Both the position numbers and the translations under genes were made by a program. Below are positions 18,629 through 27,565 of a stretch of 64,000 nucleotides of DNA, piece after piece; position 1 is the first letter of the stretch, and the number at the start of each line of letters is the position of its first letter. This DNA comes from Pontibacter oryzae (GTDB taxonomy: Bacteria > Bacteroidota > Bacteroidia > Cytophagales > Hymenobacteraceae), in NCBI RefSeq assembly GCF_003576375.1, contig NZ_QWGE01000001.1, forward strand, positions 186,001 through 250,000, in the 5' to 3' direction. Under the pieces are notes generated by a model, which was not told the DNA's origin, did no database searches, and saw only the letters and a program-made list of their open reading frames with translations.

Positions 18629-18656
18629 TTGGCTCAAAGTATTTACCATATCTTTG
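18629..18656 (+). promoter_or_regulatory. Promoter upstream of the EamA leader
   Basis: TATCTTTG (18649-18656) is an exact TAnnTTTG -7 box with TTG at 18629-18631, 17 bp upstream. The start of RNA would be near 18661, about 160 nt before the EamA coding region. Confidence 0.75.
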
Positions 18657-18675
18657 CACCCTTGCAAAATAGAAA

Positions 18676-18738
18676 ATGCCTGCACATTTAGCACATACAC
18701 AGATTTTCATCACAGGCTACGAGCTACACGACCTGTAA
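18676..18738 (+). CDS. Candidate 20-codon leader peptide
   Basis: ATG at 18676 opens a 20-codon frame (MPAHLAHTQI then FITGYELHDL) ended by TAA at 18736. It lies just after a strong promoter and its stop abuts the first of two competing hairpins, the geometry of a translational attenuator. Three of the 20 codons are His. No experimental or family support is known to me, so the peptide is a prediction. Confidence 0.4.
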   Translation: MPAHLAHTQIFITGYELHDL

Positions 18739-18739
18739 C

Positions 18740-18791
18740 AGCTCCCCAATCTCATTTGGGGCTGCATCGGCCCCTCCATTACTATTTTTTT
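18740..18791 (+). promoter_or_regulatory. Attenuator-like pair of exclusive hairpins
   Basis: Hairpin 1 (18740-18763) pairs AGCTCCCCAA with TTTGGGGCT. Hairpin 2 (18758-18774) pairs GGGGCTG with CGGCCCC over a CAT loop. They share GGGGC and cannot form together. A seven-T run (18785-18791) follows hairpin 2 after ten bases, so hairpin 2 could act as terminator and hairpin 1 as anti-terminator. Ribosome position on the leader peptide could choose between them (inference). Confidence 0.45.
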
Positions 18792-18823
18792 GGTTGATTG
18801 ATTTTTAGACTGGAGGGACATTT

Positions 18824-19738
18824 ATGTTCAGAGGAGTCGCCTTGGTTTTTTGTGGCGCGTGTAGTTTTGGTGTGCTTTCTACTTTTGTAAAGCTGGCATA
18901 TAAGGAAGGTTATAACTTGGGTGAAGTAACGGGCACCCAGGTTTTTTTTGGGTTGATTATCCTTTGGACAATCGTGTTGTTGCGAAAGCTGCTTGGCGGC
19001 AAAAGCAACAACACATCGTTCAGGGAGAAACTCAAACTGGTTGCCATGGGCACCAGTACCGGCCTTGTCAGCATTTTTTACTACAAATGCGTCCAGACTG
19101 TTCCGGCATCCATCGCCATCCTGCTGCTGATGCAGTTCACCTGGATGAGCCTGCTGTTCGACGCGATTATCAAGCGGAAACTCCCTACAATCACACAGGT
19201 TAGCATGGTATTCCTGATACTGCTGGGCACAGCCCTGGCAGGCAGGCTTTTCGCCGGCAACATCCCTGACTTTGATTTAGCTGGCGTTGGATTCGGGCTG
19301 TTGGCAGCGCTTTGCTATACGTTCTTTTTGATGATAAACGGAGGTGTGGGCAACAACCTGCACCCAAGCTTAAAAAGCGCACTGATGCTTACCGGGGCCT
19401 GCATAATGGTGTTCAGCATTTTCCCGCCCGTGTTTGTAGTAAGCGGCGCACTGTTAGGCGGCAACTTGCTGAAATGGGGTTTGCTCCTGGCGTTGTTTGG
19501 CACGGTGCTGCCTCCTTTGCTGTACGCTTACGGCATTCCAAAAACCGGCCTTGGCCTGAGCGCCATACTTAGCGCCGCCGAGCTGCCGGTAGCAGTACTA
19601 ATGTCTAGCTTGGTGCTGCACGAGGAAGTATGGGCGATGCAATGGCTAGGCGTAGCAGTTATACTTAGCGCCATTGTTTTGTCTAATATCAGCTCAGTTA
19701 AAAAGAAGCATAAACACACTGCTGCGGTAGCGGCATAA
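18824..19738 (+). CDS. EamA-family transporter (DMT superfamily)
   Basis: A 304-residue membrane protein with ten hydrophobic segments in two EamA repeats (first repeat opens with GVALVFCGACSFGVLSTFVKLAY, second with GVGFGLLAALCYTFFLMINGG). The family exports amino acids, nucleobases or other metabolites. The start at 18824 follows GGAGGGACATTT, with a good Shine-Dalgarno GGAGG, unusual for the phylum. The attenuator-like leader suggests expression is tuned by an amino acid or translation state (inference). The substrate is unknown. Confidence 0.88.
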   Translation: MFRGVALVFCGACSFGVLSTFVKLAYKEGYNLGEVTGTQVFFGLIILWTIVLLRKLLGGKSNNTSFREKLKLVAMGTSTGLVSIFYYKCVQTVPASIAILLLMQFTWMSLLFDAIIKRKLPTITQVSMVFLILLGTALAGRLFAGNIPDFDLAGVGFGLLAALCYTFFLMINGGVGNNLHPSLKSALMLTGACIMVFSIFPPVFVVSGALLGGNLLKWGLLLALFGTVLPPLLYAYGIPKTGLGLSAILSAAELPVAVLMSSLVLHEEVWAMQWLGVAVILSAIVLSNISSVKKKHKHTAAVAA

Positions 19739-19995
19739 GCATAAAAATAGTATTGGTTGATTGATAGGATGGTTAGGTTTTGCCTTGTGCAGATGCCTGG
19801 CCATTTCTGTTTTAAAGGCACGATAACCTGTAAACTTCTAAACCTGCGCCGGCGCACCCGATATACTATAGTATGCACAATAGCAGCCGTTTAAGCTTTT
19901 TTTAGTTCCGGCCTTAGCGCACCCTGCAAAACTTATACTTCCGGCTTTGCGGCAATTTCGCTTAATTTGTAACCGAAACAAGAAATCCATACGCT

Positions 19996-20970
19996 ATGGC
20001 ACGATACCTTACAGGAATCCAGAGCACGGGCCGTCCGCACCTGGGCAACCTGCTTGGCGCAATTATACCTGCTATCAAGTTCTCCGAAACCTCTGACCAG
20101 GAGGCGCTATACTTTATCGCAGACATGCACTCGCTTACCACCATCCGCGATGCTGAGACACTTCGGCACAATACCTACTCGGTGGCTGCGGCCTGGCTTG
20201 CGTTTGGCTTCGATACCGACAAGCACGTATTCTACCGCCAGTCGGATGTGCCTATGGTAACTGAGCTAACCTGGTACCTGAACTGTTTCACGCCTTTCCC
20301 GATGCTGGCCAATGCGCACTCCTTTAAGGATAAATCATCGCGCAGAGGGCTTTCAGACGTAAATGCCGGCCTGTTTACCTACCCGGTGCTGATGGCAGCG
20401 GATATTCTGATGTACGATGCCAACTTCGTGCCCGTAGGAAAGGACCAGATCCAGCACCTTGAGATTACCCGCGATATTGCCAGCTCGTTTAACCACCACT
20501 TCGGCGATACGTTTGTGTTGCCAGAGGCTAAAACCGATGAAACCGTGATGACCGTACCAGGGCTGAATGGCGAGAAGATGAGCAAATCGTATGGCAACAT
20601 CATCGATATTTTTGAGGCCGATAAGCCGCTGCGCAAAACCATCATGAGCATTGTTACGGATAGCAAGGCGCTTGAAGAGCCCAAAGACCCGAACGGTGAC
20701 ACGGTATTCCAGCTTTACAGCCTGCTGGCCTCCCCGGAGGAGATTGAAACGATGCGCCATAATTACGAAGCAGGCGGTTATGGCTACGGCCATGCCAAGC
20801 AGGCGCTCTATGAGCTCATCATCCAGAAGTATGCCAAGGAGCGCGAGCTGTTTAACTACTACATGAACAACCTGCCCGAGCTTGATAAAAAGCTGCTGGA
20901 AGGCGCTGCTAAAGCCAAAGCCATTGCGCAGCCGGTGTTAGAGCGTGTGCGCAAGAAACTGGGATACTAA
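19996..20970 (+). CDS. trpS: Tryptophanyl-tRNA synthetase
   Basis: A 324-residue class I aminoacyl-tRNA synthetase charging tRNA-Trp. HIGH signature appears as GRPHLGNLLGAI near residue 15 and KMSKS as GEKMSKSYGN near residue 195. MAADILMYDANFVPVGKDQIQHLE is the typical Trp/ATP pocket segment. Monocistronic, with a terminator after it. Confidence 0.96.
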   Translation: MARYLTGIQSTGRPHLGNLLGAIIPAIKFSETSDQEALYFIADMHSLTTIRDAETLRHNTYSVAAAWLAFGFDTDKHVFYRQSDVPMVTELTWYLNCFTPFPMLANAHSFKDKSSRRGLSDVNAGLFTYPVLMAADILMYDANFVPVGKDQIQHLEITRDIASSFNHHFGDTFVLPEAKTDETVMTVPGLNGEKMSKSYGNIIDIFEADKPLRKTIMSIVTDSKALEEPKDPNGDTVFQLYSLLASPEEIETMRHNYEAGGYGYGHAKQALYELIIQKYAKERELFNYYMNNLPELDKKLLEGAAKAKAIAQPVLERVRKKLGY

Positions 20971-21008
20971 GTATAAAGCAATCTTTAAAACAAGTTTGCA
21001 GATAACAG

Positions 21009-21042
21009 AAAGGGTAGCTGAGCGATCGGTTACCCTTTTTTT
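21009..21042 (+). terminator. Rho-independent terminator of trpS
   Basis: AAGGGTA / TACCCTT stem with a 14-base loop and a T-run directly after. Confidence 0.8.
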
Positions 21043-21146
21043 GGTGTTTATACTTTAAACTTAGGCTTTTAAGTTTAACATATCATACATTATATATATC
21101 TTAAGTTCTCATTCTAAAACATGCTAAACACCTGACTTTAAAAACT

Positions 21147-22310
21147 ATGGCAAATGCGGTGGCAACGAATATGCGCGCGGCGAAAGTCGGCACGGAGCGT
21201 TATCTTTCCTTGGATGTGCTACGGGGCTTAACCGTGGCGCTAATGGTAATCGTAAACACACCCGGAAGCTGGGGCTCCATTTATGCGCCGCTGCGCCACG
21301 CTCCGTGGCACGGCTTTACGGTAACCGACCTTGTTTTCCCGACGTTCCTGTTTGCCGTGGGCAATGCCATGAGTTTCAGCATGCGTAAGTTTGCGCTGCA
21401 GCCAAACAGCGAGTTTCTTCAGAAGGTGTTTAAGCGTACTGCCCTCATTTTCATGATTGGCGTGCTGCTGCGTTGCTTTCCGTTTGTGGCGCATGCCGAG
21501 GGCGGCGGCCTGGAGTTGATCGATTTCTCTACGGTGCGGATTATGGGCGTGCTGCAGCGCATTGCGCTTTGCTACCTTATCGGCTCACTGGTGGTGCATT
21601 ACCTCAAAATCAGAGGTTCCATACTTTTCAGTGTGCTGGTGCTGTTAGGGTACTGGGCAGCTTTATACTTCTTTGGCACGCAGCCTGATCCATATAGTCT
21701 GGAAGGCAACGCAGCCCTAAAGTTCGACCTGCTGTTCTTCTCCCCCGAGATTCTCTACAAAGGCTACGGCATCCCCTTCGACCCCGAAGGCTTGCTAAGC
21801 ACCATTCCGGCAGCCGTGAATGTGGTGGCTGGCTACCTGGCAGGTGTATACATTCAGAAAAGCGGCAACAACCTGAGCACAGTGCTTAAACTGGGGGCTG
21901 CCGGCGTTGTTACCATTATCCTTGCCCTGCTCTGGAATACCGTCTTCCCTATCAACAAAGCCCTCTGGACGAGCTCCTACGTGCTGCACAGCATCGGCCT
22001 GGACCTGCTTATACTTGGTGCGCTGATGCTTGTTATAGAGGTGGCAAACTATAAGCGCTGGACCTACTTTTTCGAGGTGTTCGGCAAGAATCCGTTGTTT
22101 ATCTTCTGCATGTCCATTCTCATCATTAAAATGCTTAGCTTTATTAAGGTTGACGAAGAAACGCGCCTGAGCACCTGGGTATACCAAAACGGCTTCCTGA
22201 GCTGGAGCGAGGGCGAGTTTGCCTCCCTTATGTTCGCCCTGACCTATATGCTGGTGCACTGGCTGATGGGTTACTGGATGGATCGCAACCGCATATACAT
22301 CAAAGTATAA
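21147..22310 (+). CDS. DUF5009 / HGSNAT-like membrane acyltransferase
   Basis: A 387-residue polytopic membrane protein. The N-terminal RYLSLDVLRGLTVALMVIVN and the conserved WHGFTVTDLVFPTFLFAVGNAMS mark the DUF1624/DUF5009 group related to heparan-alpha-glucosaminide N-acetyltransferase. The conserved acceptor His is in APWHGFT. About eleven helices follow, with FDPEGLLSTIPAAVNVVAGYLAG. In bacteria these proteins are thought to acetylate cell-envelope sugars. Not linked to a sugar cluster here. Confidence 0.88.
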   Translation: MANAVATNMRAAKVGTERYLSLDVLRGLTVALMVIVNTPGSWGSIYAPLRHAPWHGFTVTDLVFPTFLFAVGNAMSFSMRKFALQPNSEFLQKVFKRTALIFMIGVLLRCFPFVAHAEGGGLELIDFSTVRIMGVLQRIALCYLIGSLVVHYLKIRGSILFSVLVLLGYWAALYFFGTQPDPYSLEGNAALKFDLLFFSPEILYKGYGIPFDPEGLLSTIPAAVNVVAGYLAGVYIQKSGNNLSTVLKLGAAGVVTIILALLWNTVFPINKALWTSSYVLHSIGLDLLILGALMLVIEVANYKRWTYFFEVFGKNPLFIFCMSILIIKMLSFIKVDEETRLSTWVYQNGFLSWSEGEFASLMFALTYMLVHWLMGYWMDRNRIYIKV

Positions 22311-22325
22311 AAGTGATCGCATCAC

Positions 22326-22370
22326 AACTGAGAGTCTGCCACCTTTGCCGGGGCAGGCTCTCAGTTTTTT
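22326..22370 (+). terminator. Rho-independent terminator
   Basis: AACTGAGAGTCTGCC pairs with GGCAGGCTCTCAGTT (one G-T pair) and is followed by T's. Confidence 0.9.
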
Positions 22371-22460
22371 AGAGGGAAAGGCAGCGCAACGAGCATAAAA
22401 AAAGCACCTACTACTGCAAAGGCAGCTGCAAGTGCATCTTCGGTACCGAAAGCGGCTCTT

Positions 22461-22835
22461 TTACTGATCTTCTTCCTCCAGGATGATCAGGTCAGCGGAA
22501 GCGCGGTTCAGCGCAATCGGAATGTTATTGATCACTGCCGTGCGGATCAGCGTCTGGATGTCGTGCTCGTGTCCGTGCGGTGTTTCAGCATCAATAAAGA
22601 AAATCACCTTGTGCACCTCGCCCTGTAGTATTTTGGCAGCCAGCAAAATGTCTCCGCCGCTTGGCCCGTGGCCAAAACCCTGCACATCCAGCTCCAGCAT
22701 ATCGTTCAGCAACTTGGAGGTATTGGTTGTGCCGATCAGGTCATAGTTTTTCAGTACTTCGAGGTGTACTTTTGCCCAATTCAGCAAGTCGTTCTTTCGG
22801 CTGTTATGGGCGATTAACGCAATGGTAGTTCTCAT
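22461..22835 (-). CDS. mgsA: Methylglyoxal synthase
   Basis: A 124-residue enzyme converting dihydroxyacetone phosphate to methylglyoxal and phosphate. It begins with the phosphate-binding IALIAHNSRKNDLLNWA; the phosphate loop GTTNTSKLL and the catalytic segment GFGHGPSGGDILLAA follow. The usual PHDPDV is replaced by PHGHEHDIQTLIR. It is shorter than the 150-residue E. coli form, as in other Bacteroidota. Likely a bypass of lower glycolysis under phosphate limitation. Confidence 0.93.
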   Translation of the reverse strand: MRTTIALIAHNSRKNDLLNWAKVHLEVLKNYDLIGTTNTSKLLNDMLELDVQGFGHGPSGGDILLAAKILQGEVHKVIFFIDAETPHGHEHDIQTLIRTAVINNIPIALNRASADLIILEEEDQ

Positions 22836-23013
22836 GAGCGTATGTTTAATTTTAAGCTCTCTCTGTGAGGGCCTCTCCCAAAGATAATATTTTTTTGCAG
22901 AATTGAGCGGCAGGAAATTTTAAGAGATTTACTGTTTGCCATCCTTCAAAAAGTATACCCAAAGTAGTACTTTTCTTTTGCCATAATGGCAAAAGAACAC
23001 TCTTAAAAGGTGC

Positions 23014-23040
23014 ATTTTAGCATATTTTTCGTTATCTTTG
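23014..23040 (+). promoter_or_regulatory. Promoter of the structured RNA/leader
   Basis: TATCTTTG (23033-23040) is an exact TAnnTTTG box; TTTT at 23014-23017 is a weak -33 element, 15-17 bp upstream. Confidence 0.6.
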
Positions 23041-23047
23041 TTCTGAA

Positions 23048-23310
23048 TGTTATGTACATCTCTTTCATGACGGCAGTTCCTGCCTGCTTTTAGGCTCATT
23101 AAATAATTATTTGCAAATAGAGCCACCTGCCTGTATATCATTCAGGAACACACCTTGAGCCGCACCAGCGTAAGCGGCCTAGCACCATAATCCCGCATCA
23201 AGCTTCCCGAAAGAGATGGCATGCATTTGTGGCAACTGCCGCGTTTAAAATGCCTCTAAGCCGTGAACCTGCGTATATACTAAGGCACGGCTTCTTTTAG
23301 AGGCTTATTT
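23048..23310 (+). ncRNA. Structured non-coding RNA or long structured leader
   Basis: About 260 nt run from a good promoter to the next small gene without a coding frame. CGGCAGTT near 23070 is complementary to AACTGCCG near 23235, giving a closing stem around about 165 nt. Inside are GGCTC...GAGCC, CCTG...CAGG and CCGC...GCGG hairpins. A stronger hairpin closes the 3' side (GCCTCTAA..GCCGTG / CACGGC..TTAGAGGC, 23252-23304). The layout could be 6S-RNA-like or a cold-shock-type 5' leader of the gene at 23331. I cannot decide from sequence alone. Confidence 0.45.
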
Positions 23311-23330
23311 ATTCACTTAAAATCGACACT

Positions 23331-23552
23331 ATGGGTAGATCTCAAAACACTTTCATGAAAAAGCAACGCGAGAAGAAAAAGCAAAAGAAAAAAGAGGAAA
23401 AAATGCAGCGTAAGGTTGAGCGCCAGGAAAACTCTACCGGCGGCAGCCTGGCTGAAATGATTGCTTACGTAGATGAGTTCGGCAACATTACTGATACTCC
23501 GCCTGAGGAACAAAAAGAAACTTCTCCCGATGAAGACCAAGAAAAAGCTTAG
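23331..23552 (+). CDS. Small basic Bacteroidota-conserved protein
   Basis: A 73-residue protein with a very Lys-rich first half (MKKQREKKKQKKKEEKMQRK), then LAEMIAYVDEFGNITDTPPE and an acidic tail. The YVDEFGNI motif is familiar from small proteins often encoded beside cold-shock proteins in this phylum. The basic half suggests RNA or ribosome binding (inference). No csp gene is adjacent here. It has a long structured leader upstream and its own terminator. Confidence 0.75.
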   Translation: MGRSQNTFMKKQREKKKQKKKEEKMQRKVERQENSTGGSLAEMIAYVDEFGNITDTPPEEQKETSPDEDQEKA

Positions 23553-23573
23553 TTCACAGCTGAAATATCGCAC

Positions 23574-23611
23574 AAGGCAGGCCTAGGATGTTACTCCAGC
23601 CTGCCTTTTTT
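23574..23611 (+). terminator. Rho-independent terminator
   Basis: AAGGCAGGC / GCCTGCCTT stem followed by T's, 21 bp after the small basic protein gene. Confidence 0.85.
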
Positions 23612-23779
23612 ATTACCCCATATTATACTTCGTGGCATAAAGTATAACCATGTGCAGGTGCAGCACAAAAAATAAATTCTGTGGATCAGTTCACTAAACA
23701 AAAAGCGCCTACTTGTACCATAAAGGCAAAAGCAGGCGCCAGAAGTATAGAACCGTTGCCGGTCTAACTAAGCTTTCTA

Positions 23780-24178
23780 TTATTCAGCTGTCCAGAGAAC
23801 ACGCTCCTGATCAGAGAGAATCAGCAGCACGCGCGGCGGGTTGGCAACCAACACTAAGCGCATCTCCACCCCCGGAAAAGAGTCAGACTCTACCCAAACA
23901 CCCTCAGTCTCTTCGTGGTCTTCCAGTTCTTTACCGTCCAGCGAGCTGGCAAGGTAAGCCGTTGGCAACAGGATGTCCGCATCAGACTTGATTTTACCGT
24001 GCACATCTTCCAGCACGTCCTCCAGCTCATCGCCGTACTCCTCGTTAAAATCGTCTTCCAGGTCGTGCAGCTCTTCTTCTATGTCATCGTAGCGCGCGTC
24101 GTTGTAGTCGAGCGCGTTTAACTCTTGCTTCTTCTCCAGGATCGCCACAATGGACTCGTTCAGGGCTTTTGCATTCAT
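23780..24178 (-). CDS. Acidic conserved hypothetical protein
   Basis: 132 residues from the ATG at 24178; the frame is open further upstream to 24298 but that part overlaps the promoter region of hppD and looks non-coding. The first half is a very acidic helix (DDIEEELHDLEDDFNEEYGDELEDVLEDVH). The second half is a compact beta-rich domain (EGVWVESDSFPGVEMRLVLVANPPRVLLIL). No known domain. Divergent from hppD. Confidence 0.7.
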   Translation of the reverse strand: MNAKALNESIVAILEKKQELNALDYNDARYDDIEEELHDLEDDFNEEYGDELEDVLEDVHGKIKSDADILLPTAYLASSLDGKELEDHEETEGVWVESDSFPGVEMRLVLVANPPRVLLILSDQERVLWTAE

Positions 24179-24325
24179 GTCGTCTCGTTTTTTTACAAAG
24201 TTGAGAACATGCCGTAGCAATTGCAAGTATTCGGAATGATAATTTAACGGCAGGCCAAAGGGTTTTGATACTATCTTAAAAGGTGTATTTTTACACAAAT
24301 AAGACCTAAAAAACTAATCAAAACT

Positions 24326-25420
24326 ATGGTAACTGATATTTTGCCACTAAACGGCACCGATTATATTGAGTTTTATGTGGGCAATGCCAAACAGGCTGCC
24401 CATTTCTACCAAACGGCCTTTGGTTTTAAGCTGGTCGCCTATGCTGGTCCCGAAACCGGCATCCGCGACCGCGCCTCGTATGTGCTGCAGCAGGAGAAGG
24501 TCCGCTTCATGTTCACCACCTCGCTCAACCCAGATTCTGATATTGCCAAACATGTCCACCTGCACGGCGATGGCGTGAAAGTGCTAGCCCTGTGGGTTGA
24601 TGATGCCGAGGAAGCCTACCGCGGCACGGTGCAGCGCGGCGCCACACCCGCCCAAGAGCCAACTACACTTACCGATGAACATGGCGAAGTGAAAGTGGCT
24701 TCCATCAAAACATATGGTGAGACAGTGCATACCTTTGTAGAGCGCAAAAACTATAATGGCGTGTTTATGCCGGGCTTCGTGCCAAGGCAAAGTATACTTG
24801 AGATAGAACCCGTTGGCTTAAAGTATGTAGACCATTGCGTGGGCAACGTGGAACTTGGCCGCATGAACGAGTGGGTGAAGTTCTACGAAGATGTGATGGG
24901 CTTTAAGCTGCTGCTCACTTTTGATGACAAGGATATCAGCACTGAGTATACCGCGCTCATGTCAAAAGTAGTGTCCAACGGAAACGGCTACATCAAATTC
25001 CCGATAAACGAGCCAGCGGCCGGCAAGAAGAAATCGCAGATAGACGAGTACCTGGAGTTTTATAAAGGCGCCGGCGTGCAGCACATCGCCATCGCCACCA
25101 ACGATATCCTGTACACGGTAAGCGAACTGCGCAGCCGCGGTGTGGAGTTCCTGTACGTGCCGGAAACATACTACGACGACCTGTTTGAGCGCATCGGAAA
25201 GATTGACGAAGACATGGACGAGCTAAAGAAGCTCAACATCTTAGTAGACCGCGACGATGAGGGTTACCTGCTCCAGATCTTCACCAAACCCGTGGAGGAC
25301 CGCCCAACCGTGTTTTATGAGATCATCCAGCGCAAAGGGGCAAAATCTTTTGGCAAAGGCAATTTTAAGGCCTTGTTCGAGGCAATTGAGCGCGAACAGG
25401 AGCTGCGTGGCAACCTTTAG
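24326..25420 (+). CDS. hppD: 4-hydroxyphenylpyruvate dioxygenase
   Basis: A 364-residue non-haem iron dioxygenase making homogentisate in tyrosine breakdown. It has two VOC folds. The iron ligands are visible as His in KYVDHCVGNVE (about residue 170), His in VQHIAIATND (about 253) and Glu in FYEIIQRKG (about 336). The C-terminal gate helix GNFKALFEAIEREQ is intact. Homogentisate dioxygenase is not in the window. Confidence 0.95.
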   Translation: MVTDILPLNGTDYIEFYVGNAKQAAHFYQTAFGFKLVAYAGPETGIRDRASYVLQQEKVRFMFTTSLNPDSDIAKHVHLHGDGVKVLALWVDDAEEAYRGTVQRGATPAQEPTTLTDEHGEVKVASIKTYGETVHTFVERKNYNGVFMPGFVPRQSILEIEPVGLKYVDHCVGNVELGRMNEWVKFYEDVMGFKLLLTFDDKDISTEYTALMSKVVSNGNGYIKFPINEPAAGKKKSQIDEYLEFYKGAGVQHIAIATNDILYTVSELRSRGVEFLYVPETYYDDLFERIGKIDEDMDELKKLNILVDRDDEGYLLQIFTKPVEDRPTVFYEIIQRKGAKSFGKGNFKALFEAIEREQELRGNL

Positions 25421-25487
25421 GTGCTAAAATAAGTATAGCCGCGTGTAAATGTGGCTAAAATACCTTTATTTTGATATTACTATATTT

Positions 25488-25541
25488 CACACCAGTTCTT
25501 GAGTTTTGCCGTAGGTAAAGCAGGAACTGGTGTGATTTTTT
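25488..25541 (+). terminator. Rho-independent terminator of hppD
   Basis: CACACCAGTTC pairs with GAACTGGTGTG, followed by ATTTTTT. Confidence 0.9.
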
Positions 25542-25619
25542 GTCGTGGTGCATGCTGGCGCTATACATGTTAGCCGGTTTAAGGCTAAAGCAACAAAATT
25601 ATCAGCTTTCAAAAAGACT

Positions 25620-27353
25620 ATGATCGAGACATCCATAAAACAAAAGATTGACCAGTGGTTGGCTGGCAACTACGATGAAGTAACTAAGAATGAAATTACC
25701 GGCATGCTGGAGCGCGAAGAGCACGAGGCCCTGTCGGATGCGTTTTACCGTGACCTAGAGTTTGGTACCGGCGGCTTGCGTGGCATTATGGGCGCAGGCA
25801 GCAACCGCATGAACCGCTATACTTTGGGCATGGCTACACAAGGCCTTTGCAACTACCTGAAACAGAACTTCCCCGATCAGGAGATAAAGGTTGCCATTGC
25901 CCACGACAGCCGCAACAACTCACCAGAGTTTGCCCGCATATCTGCTGACATTTTCTCGGCCAACGGCATTACGGTTTACTTATTCGAGGCCCTCCGCCCT
26001 ACTCCGCAGCTATCTTATGCCATCCGCCATTTGGGTTGCCAGAGCGGCGTGGTTGTTACGGCATCGCATAACCCGAAAGAATATAACGGCTATAAAGTAT
26101 ACTGGAACGATGGCGCGCAGGTAACTGCCCCGCACGATAAAAACATCATTGGCGAGGTAAACAAGATCACGTCTATAGACGAGGTTAAGTTTAACGCAGA
26201 TGCCTCTAAAATACACATGCTAGGCAAGGAGCTGGACGAGGCATACATGGATGAGGTGCTGAAACTTTCTGTATCCAAGGATGCTATTAAACGCCAGCAT
26301 GACCTAAAGATAGTTTATACACCACTACACGGCACCGGCATTACGCTGGTACCGGAAGTGCTTACGCGCTTTGGCTTTACAAATGTGCATGTGGTTGAGG
26401 AGCAGTCTGAGCCGAACGGCAACTTCCCGACAGTAGTTTACCCGAACCCGGAGGAGCAGGAAGCCATGACCCTGGCCCTGAACAAAGCCGCCGAAATTGA
26501 TGCTGACCTGGTGCTTGCCACCGACCCTGATTCTGACCGTGTAGGCATCGCCGTTAAAAACCCGCATGGCGAGTTTGTGCTGCTAAACGGTAACCAAACG
26601 GGTGCCCTGCTGATCAATTATCTGCTGGATGCTTGGCAAAAAGCCGGCAAACTTACAGGCAAAGAGTTTATCGTAAAAACCATTGTAACCACCGAGCTTA
26701 TCAAGGAGATTGCCGATAGCTACAACGTTACCATGTATGAGACCCTGACAGGCTTTAAGTACATTGCCGAGGTGATCCGTGAGAAAGAAGGCCAGGAAGT
26801 ATACATTGGCGGCGGCGAGGAAAGCTACGGCTACATGATCGGGGATTTTGTGCGCGACAAAGATGGCATCTCGGCCTGCGCCCTGATTGCTGAAATGGCT
26901 GCTGTGGCAAAAGATAAGGGCCAGAGTCTGTTCGAGATGATGGTGGAGATGTACACCAAGTATAACTTCTACAAGGAAGAGCTTATCTCCATCACTAAAA
27001 AAGGCCAGCGCGGCGCTGAGGAAATTCAGCAAATGATGGCTGAGATGCGCAGCAACCCGCCTAAGCAGATCGCTGGTTCAGACGTGGTAGAGGTTCGGGA
27101 TTACAAGATGAGCACGCGCAAGCTGATCATGACCGGAGAAGAGCATAAGCTGACGCTGGAAAGCTCTAACGTGCTGCAATACCTGACGGAGGATGGCAGT
27201 AAAATATCGGCACGCCCATCCGGCACCGAACCAAAAATCAAGTTCTACTTTAGCGTTAAAGAACCGCTTGCCTCCTCAGTAGCATATGAGGAAACCGAGC
27301 AGAAACTGAAGCAGAAGATCGAGCAAATTCAGAAAGACTTAAAGCTGAAATAA
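25620..27353 (+). CDS. Phosphoglucomutase/phosphomannomutase family enzyme
   Basis: A 577-residue alpha-D-phosphohexomutase. Four signature regions are present: the phosphoserine loop TASHNPKEYNGYKVYW, the metal loop ATDPDSDRVGIAV, the sugar loop GGGEESYGYMIGDF and the phosphate site RPSGTEPKIKFYF. The N-terminal FGTGGLRGIMGAGSNRMN is typical of the long PgcA/PGM2-like branch. It interconverts hexose 1- and 6-phosphates. The ATG at 25620 is chosen; the upstream frame to 25545 overlaps the hppD terminator region. Confidence 0.94.
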   Translation: MIETSIKQKIDQWLAGNYDEVTKNEITGMLEREEHEALSDAFYRDLEFGTGGLRGIMGAGSNRMNRYTLGMATQGLCNYLKQNFPDQEIKVAIAHDSRNNSPEFARISADIFSANGITVYLFEALRPTPQLSYAIRHLGCQSGVVVTASHNPKEYNGYKVYWNDGAQVTAPHDKNIIGEVNKITSIDEVKFNADASKIHMLGKELDEAYMDEVLKLSVSKDAIKRQHDLKIVYTPLHGTGITLVPEVLTRFGFTNVHVVEEQSEPNGNFPTVVYPNPEEQEAMTLALNKAAEIDADLVLATDPDSDRVGIAVKNPHGEFVLLNGNQTGALLINYLLDAWQKAGKLTGKEFIVKTIVTTELIKEIADSYNVTMYETLTGFKYIAEVIREKEGQEVYIGGGEESYGYMIGDFVRDKDGISACALIAEMAAVAKDKGQSLFEMMVEMYTKYNFYKEELISITKKGQRGAEEIQQMMAEMRSNPPKQIAGSDVVEVRDYKMSTRKLIMTGEEHKLTLESSNVLQYLTEDGSKISARPSGTEPKIKFYFSVKEPLASSVAYEETEQKLKQKIEQIQKDLKLK

Positions 27354-27377
27354 AGACTTTCCGTTAGAGCATACTTG

Positions 27378-27427
27378 AATGGCTAAATTGTAGAACGTAT
27401 ACTTCTGCATTTAGCCATTTCGCTTTT
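27378..27427 (+). terminator. Terminator of the phosphohexomutase gene
   Basis: AATGGCTAAAT / ATTTAGCCATT stem with a 20-base loop, then TCGCTTTTT. Confidence 0.7.
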
Positions 27428-27565
27428 TAGGCAGTATTACCTTGCTTTTTCAGCGGCTCGCTGTTTACTTTAGCTTCAGCTTGCGCGCAAACTTCAAAGT
27501 ATATCGAACTGCTATACTTTCGCATGCGCCATGCATTTTCCTTTCTTTAAAATACCGCATAAAGT

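Noticed and set aside
22929-23141. 70-codon minus-strand frame
   Set aside because: It lies across the promoter and start of the structured RNA and has no protein-like composition.
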